The position numbers and the translations under genes were made by a program. A DNA stretch of 64,000 nucleotides, taken from Bacteroidaceae bacterium. GTDB lineage: Bacteria > Bacteroidota > Bacteroidia > Bacteroidales > Bacteroidaceae. This document shows, piece by piece, positions 9,133 through 18,616 of this stretch. Every line of letters begins with the position of its first letter. The stretch's first letter is position 1. The notes below the pieces were generated by a model. That model was given only the letters and a program-made list of their open reading frames with translations. It had not been told where the DNA came from and searched no databases. The DNA lies in assembly GCA_017524545.1 (NCBI GenBank), contig JAFXVN010000022.1, forward strand, positions 25,473-89,472, read 5' to 3'.

Positions 9133-10931
9133 GGCTTTTCTTCGATGGGGTTAATGGGGTTAATTGGCTCGGAATTATCAGAGTTTTCAGAGGACTCTGA
9201 CTGGTCAGACCTGTCTGACTTGTCGGACACGTCGGACTCGTCTGATTGGTCTGACTTGTCTGAAGAGTCTTTTATCCCTCGTTTCTTCCTTATGTCGCTG
9301 AGTTTCTGCTTGGGTGCCGTGTGGCGCACGCTCTCCTTGAGTTCCGAACCTGCTTTCTTGGGACGCCACTCGAAGAGGTCGAACCTGTCGCGGGGCCTGA
9401 TATAGTCGAACCACGCGAAGTTTTGCAGGAAGTACATGTCCTCGGGTATGAGCGGTATGGGGTACATGGTGCCTGTGGCGGCAGGCATCCAGATGTGGTC
9501 CACCTTTCTCTCCTTCAGGAACATCTTGAGGAAGGAGGTCTCGGTGTGATTCAACTCAACCATGATGCTGTCTTCGTCGAAGGGATAGTATTTGACGAAG
9601 ACATTGCCTTCGGAAGTGGAGAGCCATACCTCGCCATTCTTGAAATAGGTATGCATCACATGTCCCGAGACCTGATTGTAGTGGATGCTGTCAAGCTGTT
9701 CCACCGAGAGCGCCTGACGCAGCACCTGTATGCTGTCGATGGTGCTGTCGTTGAAGAAAATCTGTATCTCTTCGCCCAACTGCTGCTGCCCTCCCTGCCA
9801 AATGATGGGGTCGCGATACATGATGAGGATGCTGTCGCGGGTGTCGTAAATCATCGAGTCGCAGACAGCCTGCACATCTTTGCGGAAAGCACGCATGTGA
9901 TAGTAGGCATGCATGATGCGGTAGGTGGAGTCCGTGTCGATGTTGTAGGTGAAAACCTTGAACGTGTCGGCATGGGCATACATCGTGTCCTGCTGACTGT
10001 AGTCGATGGCCACGGCACTGTCTGTCGCCATGACGTAGCCCGTGATGTCCTCGTAGTAGCAATACTCGCCGGTGAGCATGTTCTTGTTCACTGCGTCGGT
10101 ATAGACGACGTTGCCAAAAGCTTCGGCGATGGCGACACTGTCGTTCCACACCACACTGTCGCCGACAAGACGCTTGCCGTTGTTGGTCAGGATGCTACGG
10201 TCCAACAGGTGCGAGTGCTTGGCCTGCGTGTCATAGTAGCCAAGCTCGGAATAGATGTGGTTCTCGCCATGTTCGATGTTGGAGGGGCCGACGATATGGG
10301 CGATGGCTGTCTCGGTGTTGTAGTGAAGGGTGTCGGAAAGGAGCACCGTCTCGGGCTTGGCAGGAGGAGCCGGATTGACCAAGCGGACGTTGTAGTTGAA
10401 AACTGCCTCGTGTCTGGCAGGGCTGTATTCGCCCCAGTCGCTGGTCAACTCATTGTCGTGGTCGAGAACCCGTCCGCCTTCGAAGTAATAGCCGAGGTCG
10501 TAGAGGCGGTCGTAGTCGAGACTGTCGGAATAGATGGTCATCGTGCCATGCACAAGCACCACATCATAACGGGCGCGTGCCAACTGGTCGAGTCCGTTGT
10601 AATAGAGCACGTCACTGTTCAAAGTAAGCGTGTCGCCCTGGTTCATACGCACATTGCCGAAGGCATCGAAGGAATTGGTCGCCTCATAGTAAAGGGCACT
10701 GTCGCAGTCCAAGAGCACACCGTCGTGGCTGAACTTCACATTGCCCACCAGAATTTGTGCGGTGCGGTGCAAGCGTTCGTCGAAGAAAAGACGGTCGGCA
10801 TGCAACAGATGCACCTTGCTGTCGGAAGGCTGACGCTTCTCGGCAGTTTCGCGAACCGGTGTCACCGCCAACAGCAGGCAGATGCATAAGAACAGGGATG
10901 CGAAAAAGGAATATAGGCGCTGACCTTTCAC
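9129..10931 (-). CDS. OstA/LptA-like envelope protein
   Basis: A 600-residue exported protein with an N-terminal hydrophobic signal segment (about residues 8-27). Residues from about 40 on show the OstA/LptA beta-jellyroll pattern: LLHADRLFFDE, then repeated phrases on NVKFSHDGVLLDCDSALYY and FGNVRMNQGDTLTLNSDVL. LptA-type proteins bridge lipopolysaccharide across the periplasm. The long form is typical of Bacteroidetes and could combine LptA-like and further strands. The last 55 residues are an unusual low-complexity SD(K/Q/E) repeat encoded by near-identical codons. The start overlaps the SurA-like gene by 4 bases, consistent with an envelope-assembly operon. Confidence 0.85.
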   Translation of the reverse strand: MKGQRLYSFFASLFLCICLLLAVTPVRETAEKRQPSDSKVHLLHADRLFFDERLHRTAQILVGNVKFSHDGVLLDCDSALYYEATNSFDAFGNVRMNQGDTLTLNSDVLYYNGLDQLARARYDVVLVHGTMTIYSDSLDYDRLYDLGYYFEGGRVLDHDNELTSDWGEYSPARHEAVFNYNVRLVNPAPPAKPETVLLSDTLHYNTETAIAHIVGPSNIEHGENHIYSELGYYDTQAKHSHLLDRSILTNNGKRLVGDSVVWNDSVAIAEAFGNVVYTDAVNKNMLTGEYCYYEDITGYVMATDSAVAIDYSQQDTMYAHADTFKVFTYNIDTDSTYRIMHAYYHMRAFRKDVQAVCDSMIYDTRDSILIMYRDPIIWQGGQQQLGEEIQIFFNDSTIDSIQVLRQALSVEQLDSIHYNQVSGHVMHTYFKNGEVWLSTSEGNVFVKYYPFDEDSIMVELNHTETSFLKMFLKERKVDHIWMPAATGTMYPIPLIPEDMYFLQNFAWFDYIRPRDRFDLFEWRPKKAGSELKESVRHTAPKQKLSDIRKKRGIKDSSDKSDQSDESDVSDKSDRSDQSESSENSDNSEPINPINPIEEKP

Positions 10932-12280
10932 TTTATCCAGCCCTCATATTGGAACTCGCAATCCCTCCAGTCGGGGTTGATGCGAATATAGGTACTTTTC
11001 TGCTTCTCCTTTATCCACTTCAGGATAGCCTCTTCTCCTTTTTTCGCTTGCACGACCTCCTTCATCACCTGGAAGTCCTCTGTTATGCTGGCGCGATGCG
11101 TCAGGGTGCGGCTCTTGAGGCGTGCGATGGCACAGACTTTCTTGCCCTTCATGTTAATCATCGTGAAGGGTTTAGAGATTTCCCCCACTTTAAGGGTATC
11201 GACCACGCGGGCCAGTTCGGGAGAGAATGCTGAAAGCTCGCTCATCTCGAAGCGTGTGGTGGTCTCGCCCGTCTCCTTGATATTGGACAGGATGCCACGG
11301 TTGTTGCGCGTGTCCTTGTCGTCCGAAGCATAGCGCACGGCATCCTCGAAAGGAATCTTCTCGCTAAGGATGTCCTGAGTAATGGAATCGAGAATGACCA
11401 GGGTGCTGTCTATGTCGGCCTGAGCCACCTCGGGACGCTTCAGGATGTGACGGCACTTCATCTTGTCGCCGCGCTTGTCGATGAGCTGTATGATGTGATA
11501 GCCGAACTCGCTCTGCGCTATCTTGCTCACTCTTTTTGTGTCGGTCAAACCGAATGCCACATTGGCAAACCCAGGGTCAAGCTCGCCCTTGCCCATGTAG
11601 GGCATCTCGCCACCCTGACGGGCAGAGCCGGGATCCTCGCTGTAAAGGCGTGCCAAGTTGGCAAAAGATATTTCACCGCTGTTGACGCGCTCGGCATATT
11701 CGCGCAGCAAACTCTTGATGCGGTCTATCTCCGACTGCGGGATGCGCGGCTGCCGCACAAGCAGCTGCACTTCCACCTGAGTGGGAATGAGCGGCAGGCT
11801 GTCCTCGGGCATGTCTTTAAAATAGCGGCGCACTTCGGCAGGTGTCACCTTGACATCCTGCGTCAACTGCTCACGCATACGGCGTGCCGTCAGTTCATTC
11901 TTATACTGGTCGAAGATTTCCTCACGTATCTGCGGCATCGGGAGCTTCATGTACTCCTCGAGCTTCTCCTTGGAACCCGCCGTCATAATTCTCTCGTTGA
12001 TGTCCTGCTCCACCCACTGATTGACATCAGCATCGGTGACGCTGATACTGTCGATGGCTGCCTGATGCAGGAAGAGCTTTTGTATGGCAAGACGTTCGGG
12101 AATGACGCAGTATGGGTTGCCCTTGATTTGCGACCCATATTCCTGCCGATACTTCTCAACATCTGAGCGCAGAATGGCCTCGTCGCCCACAATCCACACC
12201 ACTTCGTCGATAACATTCTTCTGCGCCATAGAGAGCAGGCAGCAGAACAACGCTAAGAAACAGAGGGAATAATGTTTCAT
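10928..12280 (-). CDS. SurA-like periplasmic chaperone / peptidyl-prolyl isomerase
   Basis: A 450-residue protein with a signal peptide ending near residue 19 (FCCLLSMAQ). The segment after it (VIDEVVWIVGDEAILRSDVE) matches the SurA N-terminal chaperone helix. A parvulin (PpiC) domain lies at about residues 175-280 (VQLLVRQPRIPQS, then LYSEDPGSARQGGEMPYMGKG, then FGYHIIQLIDKRG). SurA-type proteins escort unfolded outer-membrane barrels through the periplasm. A second, weaker parvulin-like region follows (CRHILKRPEV). The gene sits between another PpiC protein and the OstA-like protein, with a 4-base overlap to the latter. Confidence 0.9.
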   Translation of the reverse strand: MKHYSLCFLALFCCLLSMAQKNVIDEVVWIVGDEAILRSDVEKYRQEYGSQIKGNPYCVIPERLAIQKLFLHQAAIDSISVTDADVNQWVEQDINERIMTAGSKEKLEEYMKLPMPQIREEIFDQYKNELTARRMREQLTQDVKVTPAEVRRYFKDMPEDSLPLIPTQVEVQLLVRQPRIPQSEIDRIKSLLREYAERVNSGEISFANLARLYSEDPGSARQGGEMPYMGKGELDPGFANVAFGLTDTKRVSKIAQSEFGYHIIQLIDKRGDKMKCRHILKRPEVAQADIDSTLVILDSITQDILSEKIPFEDAVRYASDDKDTRNNRGILSNIKETGETTTRFEMSELSAFSPELARVVDTLKVGEISKPFTMINMKGKKVCAIARLKSRTLTHRASITEDFQVMKEVVQAKKGEEAILKWIKEKQKSTYIRINPDWRDCEFQYEGWIK

Positions 12281-12289
12281 CTTTCCTTG

Positions 12290-12353
12290 GTTTCTATATT
12301 TCTATGGTTTCTATGGCCACTATAGCTTCTATAGTCTCTATAGTTTCTATAGT
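12290..12353. repeat. Iterated tttctatag repeat
   Basis: The 72-base gap between the two isomerase genes is almost entirely made of 9-10 base units (tttctatatt, tctatggttt, cttctatagt, ctctatagtt). It resembles the tttctgtggtttctatg arm of the repeat at 31250-31275. Confidence 0.75.
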
Positions 12354-13771
12354 CAATGATTATTCACTGTCTCCAGCACCTTCTCGTCAATCTCGACGGT
12401 GTAGCGCTTGCGCAGTTCTGCCACGAACTCGTCTTCCTTGAAGCGCTGGTAGTCGCTGACCACCTGATTGCTGACATCGGTCCATTGGGCGGGACCTTTC
12501 TTGAGCACCTTGCCGAAGACACCGACATTCGGGAAGTTCTTGACTGGCTTGAGTTCGGCCTCCTTCACCTTAAAGGCGAGCTTGTCAACATTGGCGTTGT
12601 CGCCCTTCTTGAAGACGCGACGCTCCACGCGCACCATGATGCTGTCCTTGTTGAAGGTCTCGCGGATGACGCCCATCCACTTGTCCTGCGGCAGCTTCTT
12701 GACAAGCTTCTGCACGGCCTTGACATCGTCTGCATTCTTGCAGTAATAGACCATACCGCTATAATGCGGCTCGCTCCAGGCGTATTGCTTCTTGTTTTGC
12801 TTAAAGTATCTCTCAAGAGCCAGCGTGTCCTTGGCAGCCGGTTCCCACACCTTAGTGTTACACTCTTCAAAGAGAAGCAGTCCGTCGTGGTACTCCTGCA
12901 CCAGATACTTCAGCTCGTTGTCCTTGGCACAAAACTCTTCGGTCTTCTCGTCGAGAATCTGTTCTATGGTCTTCTCATTCTGGCCTGCGATGGAGTCGAG
13001 CACTTGCTGGGCAAGATGATTCTCAATGCCTTGACCATCGAGGTACTTCATTATCTTATCGTGCAACTCCTCGTAGGTCTCAAGGTCTTTCTTGCCTATG
13101 AGCTTGACGATGTCATAGCCGAAAGGCATCAGGAAAGGCTCGCTTATCTGATCCACCTCGAGGGAGTAAGCAACGTCCTCAAACTCCTTCACCACCTGAT
13201 TGGGTCCTATCCAGGGCAACATGCCGCCACGGGCGGCAGACCCAGGGTCTTGCGACACCTGTTTTGCAAGCTCGGCAAAGTCTGCACCGTCCTTCAGTGC
13301 CTGATAGACAGAGTCTATCCTCACCTTGGCTGCGGCACGCTGTTCCTCGGTAGCATCCTGCGTCAAATGAATCAGGATATGTGCCGGCTGCAAGAGCTGC
13401 TTGCCTTCGAGACGGGCAATCATGCCATCGTAGTAGGCACGACATTCCTTCTCCTTGGCTCCTTCCGGGACGAGAAGCGGACGTATCTGCTGGTCGCGGT
13501 ACTGGCGGAACTCCTTCTGATAGCTCGAAAGCGTGTCGAGATGGTCATCGAGAGCGGCAAGCACCTTGAGCTTGTAGTTCACAAAAAGCTCGGTGTATTC
13601 CTCAACATTCTTTTTGTCGATGACACCTTCGGAATTGTTCTTGTTGTAGTTGTATTCAAACTCACTGCGAGTGACGGGTGCGCCGTTGATGCGCATCACA
13701 ATGGGGTCTTCCTGTGCGGCAGCGGTCAGAGCGATGGCTGCCAAGGCTAAACTAACAAATAATTTCTTCAT
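12353..13771 (-). CDS. PpiC-type peptidyl-prolyl isomerase, exported
   Basis: A 472-residue exported protein with a clear signal peptide (MKKLFVSLALAAIALTAAAQ). Next comes an N-terminal SurA/trigger-like helical part (IVMRINGAPVTRSEFEYNYN). A parvulin domain lies at about residues 125-235 (LQPAHILIHL, then SQDPGSAARGGMLPWIG, then FGYDIVKLIGKK). A C-terminal half of about 230 residues follows that resembles a decayed second isomerase plus extension. It probably folds outer-membrane proteins together with the SurA-like neighbour. The ATG at 13771 begins the signal peptide. Confidence 0.9.
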   Translation of the reverse strand: MKKLFVSLALAAIALTAAAQEDPIVMRINGAPVTRSEFEYNYNKNNSEGVIDKKNVEEYTELFVNYKLKVLAALDDHLDTLSSYQKEFRQYRDQQIRPLLVPEGAKEKECRAYYDGMIARLEGKQLLQPAHILIHLTQDATEEQRAAAKVRIDSVYQALKDGADFAELAKQVSQDPGSAARGGMLPWIGPNQVVKEFEDVAYSLEVDQISEPFLMPFGYDIVKLIGKKDLETYEELHDKIMKYLDGQGIENHLAQQVLDSIAGQNEKTIEQILDEKTEEFCAKDNELKYLVQEYHDGLLLFEECNTKVWEPAAKDTLALERYFKQNKKQYAWSEPHYSGMVYYCKNADDVKAVQKLVKKLPQDKWMGVIRETFNKDSIMVRVERRVFKKGDNANVDKLAFKVKEAELKPVKNFPNVGVFGKVLKKGPAQWTDVSNQVVSDYQRFKEDEFVAELRKRYTVEIDEKVLETVNNH

Positions 13772-13823
13772 TTACTATTTAACAATTTACTATTTACAAT
13801 TTATTTACGATTTGACTATTTCT
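13772..13823. repeat. A+T-rich iterated repeat (tttactattta type)
   Basis: Tandem variants of tttactattta and tttacaattta occupy the upstream side of the PpiC gene, as at 899-957 and 6930-6985. After it comes ctcccctctcctcggagat, a member of the G+C-rich palindromic repeat type. Confidence 0.7.
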
Positions 13824-13858
13824 CCCCTCTCCTCGGAGATGGGTTGGGGGTGAGGCTT

Positions 13859-15472
<1,614 letters not shown>

Positions 15473-15486
15473 TCACTTCTTTTTAG

Positions 15487-15494
15487 TACCTTTG
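15487..15494 (+). promoter_or_regulatory. Bacteroidetes -7 element TACCTTTG for the polyferredoxin gene
   Basis: TACCTTTG, 37 bases upstream of the ATG at 15531. Together with 15361-15368 it makes a divergent promoter region of about 190 bases. Confidence 0.75.
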
Positions 15495-15530
15495 CCCCCC
15501 AACGATGCCACACAATAATAAATTATAGGT

Positions 15531-17081
15531 ATGCTAAAGAAAATCCGTTTGACACTTGCCATCATCTTCTGGGTGCTCATCACCTGGCTACTGGTCGATT
15601 TCACCGGCACAGCACACGCCTACTTGGGATGGATGGCAAAAATCCAGTTTGTGCCTGCTTTGCTGGCACTCAACGTGGGAGCACTGCTCTTCGTGGTGAC
15701 GCTGACCCTGCTGATGGGACGCATCTACTGCTCCGTCATCTGCCCCCTGGGCGTGATGCAGGATGCTATCGCGTGGTTCAGACGCAAAAAGAACAAGTAC
15801 AGTTATTCGCCTGCAAAGAACACACTTCGCTACACGATGCTCGTGCTGGCCTGCGCTGCCCTGGCACTCAACGTGGCTTGGCTGGGCGGTCTCATCTTCC
15901 CCTACAGCACTTACGGGCGCATCGTCTCGACCTGCGTGGCTCCGCTCTACAAGCTTGCCAACAACGGACTGGCAGCCATTGCTGAGCACTACGGCAGCTA
16001 TGCCTTCTACGAGGTGGATGTGTGGCTCAAGAGCGTCTCGGCACTCGTCGTGGCCTTGCTGACTTGGTGCATCATCGCTGTGCTGGCTTGGCGAGGCGGA
16101 CGTACTTGGTGCAACACCATCTGCCCCGTCGGCACCCTGCTCGGCCTTATCAGCAAGAAATCGCTGCACGGGCCGGTCTTCGACCTGAAGAAGTGCAACA
16201 GCTGCGGTCTTTGCGCCAGGAACTGTAAGGCGGCCTGCATAAACGTGAAGGAACACGACATCGACATGAGCCGCTGCGTGATGTGTGGCAACTGCATGGA
16301 GAAATGTCGTCAAGATGCCATGCACTTTGGCAACAGAAGCATTACACCCTCGCCGTTCACCCCTCCTTTGGAGGGGACGGGGGAGGCCGGAGTTTCACGC
16401 CGTTCTGCGCTTACCACTGTGGCATTGTTGGCCGGCACAGCCATCGCCAAGGCGCAGGCCAAGGTTGAGCCAAAGACCACCGACGGCGGCTTTGCCGACA
16501 TCATCAAGAAGGAGAAGCCAAAGCGCGAAAAACTCATCACGCCTCCAGGCTCTCTCTCCATCCGCAACCTGCGCACCCACTGCACGGCGTGCCAGCTCTG
16601 CATCGATGCCTGCCCCAACAATGTCCTGCGCCCCAGCAGCAGCCTCGACCGCTTCATGCAGCCAGAGGTGAGCTTCGAGCGCGGCTACTGCCGTCCCGAA
16701 TGCACACGTTGTTCCGAGGTTTGCCCGACATCAGCCATACAGCCCGTCACCGTCGAACAAAGGACAGCCATACAGGTGGGACACGCCGTCTGGACGCGCG
16801 ACCTCTGCGTTCCCGTCAAAGACGGCAAGCCCTGCGGACTCTGCGCCCGCAAGTGTCCGGCACAGGCCATACAGATGGTGCCGCTGCAGGCTGGCGTGCA
16901 CCAGGACGGCTGGCGCTGGAAGGATGCCGACGGACAAGAGATTCCGCGCGAGAAGGTACTGCTCATCCCTGTTGTCAACGAGGAGAAGTGCATCGGCTGC
17001 GGTGCCTGCGAAAACCTCTGCCCGTCAAGCCCCATCAGTGCCATCCATGTGGAAGGTCACGAAGTGCATAGGGAGATATAA
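15531..17081 (+). CDS. NapH/NapG-like membrane polyferredoxin fusion
   Basis: A 516-residue electron-transfer protein. The N-terminal half has about four membrane segments and two CxxxCP motifs (YCSVICPLG, WCNTICPVG), as in NapH/CcoG-type quinol-side ferredoxins. Two 4Fe-4S motifs follow (CNSCGLCARNC, CVMCGNCMEKC). After a proline-rich linker encoded by a palindromic repeat (16360-16376) comes a Tat-like start SRRSALTTVALLAGTAIAKA. Four more Cys clusters follow (CTACQLCIDAC, CRPECTRCSEVC, CGLCARKC, CIGCGACENLC), resembling NapG/MauM. It thus looks like NapH and NapG fused in one chain. No nitrate reductase gene is nearby. The next gene, a ferredoxin-tailed aldo/keto reductase 27 bases downstream, is the likely partner. 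Confidence 0.85.
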   Translation: MLKKIRLTLAIIFWVLITWLLVDFTGTAHAYLGWMAKIQFVPALLALNVGALLFVVTLTLLMGRIYCSVICPLGVMQDAIAWFRRKKNKYSYSPAKNTLRYTMLVLACAALALNVAWLGGLIFPYSTYGRIVSTCVAPLYKLANNGLAAIAEHYGSYAFYEVDVWLKSVSALVVALLTWCIIAVLAWRGGRTWCNTICPVGTLLGLISKKSLHGPVFDLKKCNSCGLCARNCKAACINVKEHDIDMSRCVMCGNCMEKCRQDAMHFGNRSITPSPFTPPLEGTGEAGVSRRSALTTVALLAGTAIAKAQAKVEPKTTDGGFADIIKKEKPKREKLITPPGSLSIRNLRTHCTACQLCIDACPNNVLRPSSSLDRFMQPEVSFERGYCRPECTRCSEVCPTSAIQPVTVEQRTAIQVGHAVWTRDLCVPVKDGKPCGLCARKCPAQAIQMVPLQAGVHQDGWRWKDADGQEIPREKVLLIPVVNEEKCIGCGACENLCPSSPISAIHVEGHEVHREI

Positions 17082-17108
17082 TCCACTAACCTCTAACCAC
17101 CAAAAACT

Positions 17109-18500
17109 ATGAAAGATATAACAAGGCGAGACTTCCTTAAAGTCTCAGGCACAACGGCAGCCACGGCAGCGCTGGCATCATGCGGCGTACAAGGCGACAA
17201 TACAGACGGCAAAGTGGATTACATGGGACACCACGAAGGCCCCGTTCCCACCGACAAAATGACCTACCGCATCAACCCCAAGCAGGGTGACAAAGTCAGC
17301 ATCCTCGGCTACGGCTGGATGCGACTGCCCAACACGAAGGATGCCGATGGCAAGGACGTGATTGACCAAGAACAGGTGAACCGCCTTTGCAAGTACGCCC
17401 TCGACCACGGCGTGAACTACTTCGACACATCGCCTGCCTATTGTCGCGGCAAGAGCGAGGAGTCGCTGGGCATCGCCCTCGAAGCCAGCGGCTATCCGCG
17501 CGACAAGTACTTCATCGCCACCAAGCTCTCGAACTTCTCGCCCTCGCAGTACAGCTTCGAGGAAGGCAAGGCAATGTTCGAGCGCAGCCTCCAGTTCCTG
17601 AAGACAGACTACATCGACTACCTGCTGCTGCACAGCATCGGCGGCGGAGGCATGGGACCCGTCCATCAGCGTTACCTCGATAATGGACTGCTTGACTGGC
17701 TCATGGAGCAAAGAGAGGCAGGACGCATCCGCAACCTCGGCTTCTCCTTCCACGGCGACGTGGCTGTCTATGACTGGGCTTTGGCACACCACGACCAGTA
17801 CCATTGGGACTTCGTGCAGATACAGGCAAACTATGTGGACTGGGAGAACGAGCAGGACAAGGGACGCTCCGGCAAGTACCTCTACGAGGAACTGGTGAAG
17901 AGGGACATCCCCGTCGTCATCATGGAACCATTGCTCGGCGGACGTCTCTCCAAAGTGCCAGACCATGTGGTGGCGCACTTCAAGCAGCGCAAGCCGGAAG
18001 ACAGCGTGGCCTCCTGGGCATTCCGCTACATCGGCTCGAAGCCTGCTGTGCTCACCGTGCTGAGCGGCATGACCTACATGGAGCATTTAGAGGACAACTT
18101 GCGCACCTACTCTCCCCTCGAACCGCTCACCGAAGAGGAACAGGAATGGCTCGAGGAAGAGACGGCAACGCTCATCAAGAGCTATCCCACGATTGACTGC
18201 AACGACTGCAAGTACTGTATGCCCTGCCCGTATGGTCTCGACATTCCGGGCATCTTCGTACATTATAATAAATGTGTCAACACGGGCAACGTGCCCGAGA
18301 GCCAGCAGGCAGAGAACTACCAGAAGGCTCGCCGCGCCTTTCTCGTCGGCTACGACCGCAGCGTGCCCAAACTCCGCCAAGCCGACCATTGCGTAGGCTG
18401 CCGCGAGTGTGTTCCCCACTGCCCCCAGCAACTCGACATTCCTCGCGAACTCCAGCGCGTCGATAACTTCGTCGAAAAGCTCAAGCAAGGCACCCTATAA
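17109..18500 (+). CDS. Tat-exported aldo/keto reductase with C-terminal 4Fe-4S domain
   Basis: A 463-residue oxidoreductase. The N terminus has a Tat motif (TRRDFLKVSG) and a lipobox-like ALASC, so it is probably exported and perhaps lipid-anchored. The aldo/keto reductase barrel shows the catalytic residues in order: Asp and Tyr in FDTSPAYCRGKSEE, Lys in YFIATKLS, His in YLLLHSIGG. The C terminus carries Cys motifs CNDCKYCMPC and CVGCRECVPHC, fitting 4Fe-4S clusters. It follows the NapH/NapG-like protein by 27 bases and probably exchanges electrons with it. The substrate is unknown. A hairpin at 18571-18606 follows. Confidence 0.9.
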   Translation: MKDITRRDFLKVSGTTAATAALASCGVQGDNTDGKVDYMGHHEGPVPTDKMTYRINPKQGDKVSILGYGWMRLPNTKDADGKDVIDQEQVNRLCKYALDHGVNYFDTSPAYCRGKSEESLGIALEASGYPRDKYFIATKLSNFSPSQYSFEEGKAMFERSLQFLKTDYIDYLLLHSIGGGGMGPVHQRYLDNGLLDWLMEQREAGRIRNLGFSFHGDVAVYDWALAHHDQYHWDFVQIQANYVDWENEQDKGRSGKYLYEELVKRDIPVVIMEPLLGGRLSKVPDHVVAHFKQRKPEDSVASWAFRYIGSKPAVLTVLSGMTYMEHLEDNLRTYSPLEPLTEEEQEWLEEETATLIKSYPTIDCNDCKYCMPCPYGLDIPGIFVHYNKCVNTGNVPESQQAENYQKARRAFLVGYDRSVPKLRQADHCVGCRECVPHCPQQLDIPRELQRVDNFVEKLKQGTL

Positions 18501-18504
18501 AGCC

Positions 18505-18551
18505 CACTAAGCCTATTAAACCCATTAAGCCCATTAAGCCCATTAACCCCA
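18505..18551. repeat. Tandem cccattaag repeat
   Basis: Units cccactaagc, ctattaaa, cccattaagc, cccattaagc and cccattaacc follow each other between the reductase stop and the hairpin. The array does not code in a plausible frame. Confidence 0.75.
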
Positions 18552-18570
18552 AAGGCTTATAGCAACGAAA

Positions 18571-18606
18571 AAAGGCCCCCTTCCCAATCGCGGGAAGGGG
18601 GCCTTT
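18571..18606. terminator. Bidirectional terminator between convergent genes
   Basis: Perfect 15-base arms aaaggcccccttccc (18571-18585) and gggaagggggccttt (18592-18606) flank a 6-base loop. Read on the minus strand the stem is followed by six T, ideal for the GH92 gene ending at 18617. Read on the plus strand it follows the reductase gene. Confidence 0.85.
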
Positions 18607-18616
18607 GTATTGCCTT

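Noticed and set aside
9321-10889. 522-codon plus-strand frame opposite the OstA-like gene
   Set aside because: Val/His/Gly-rich shadow composition; the minus-strand frame has a signal peptide, OstA-type repeats and coupled neighbours.
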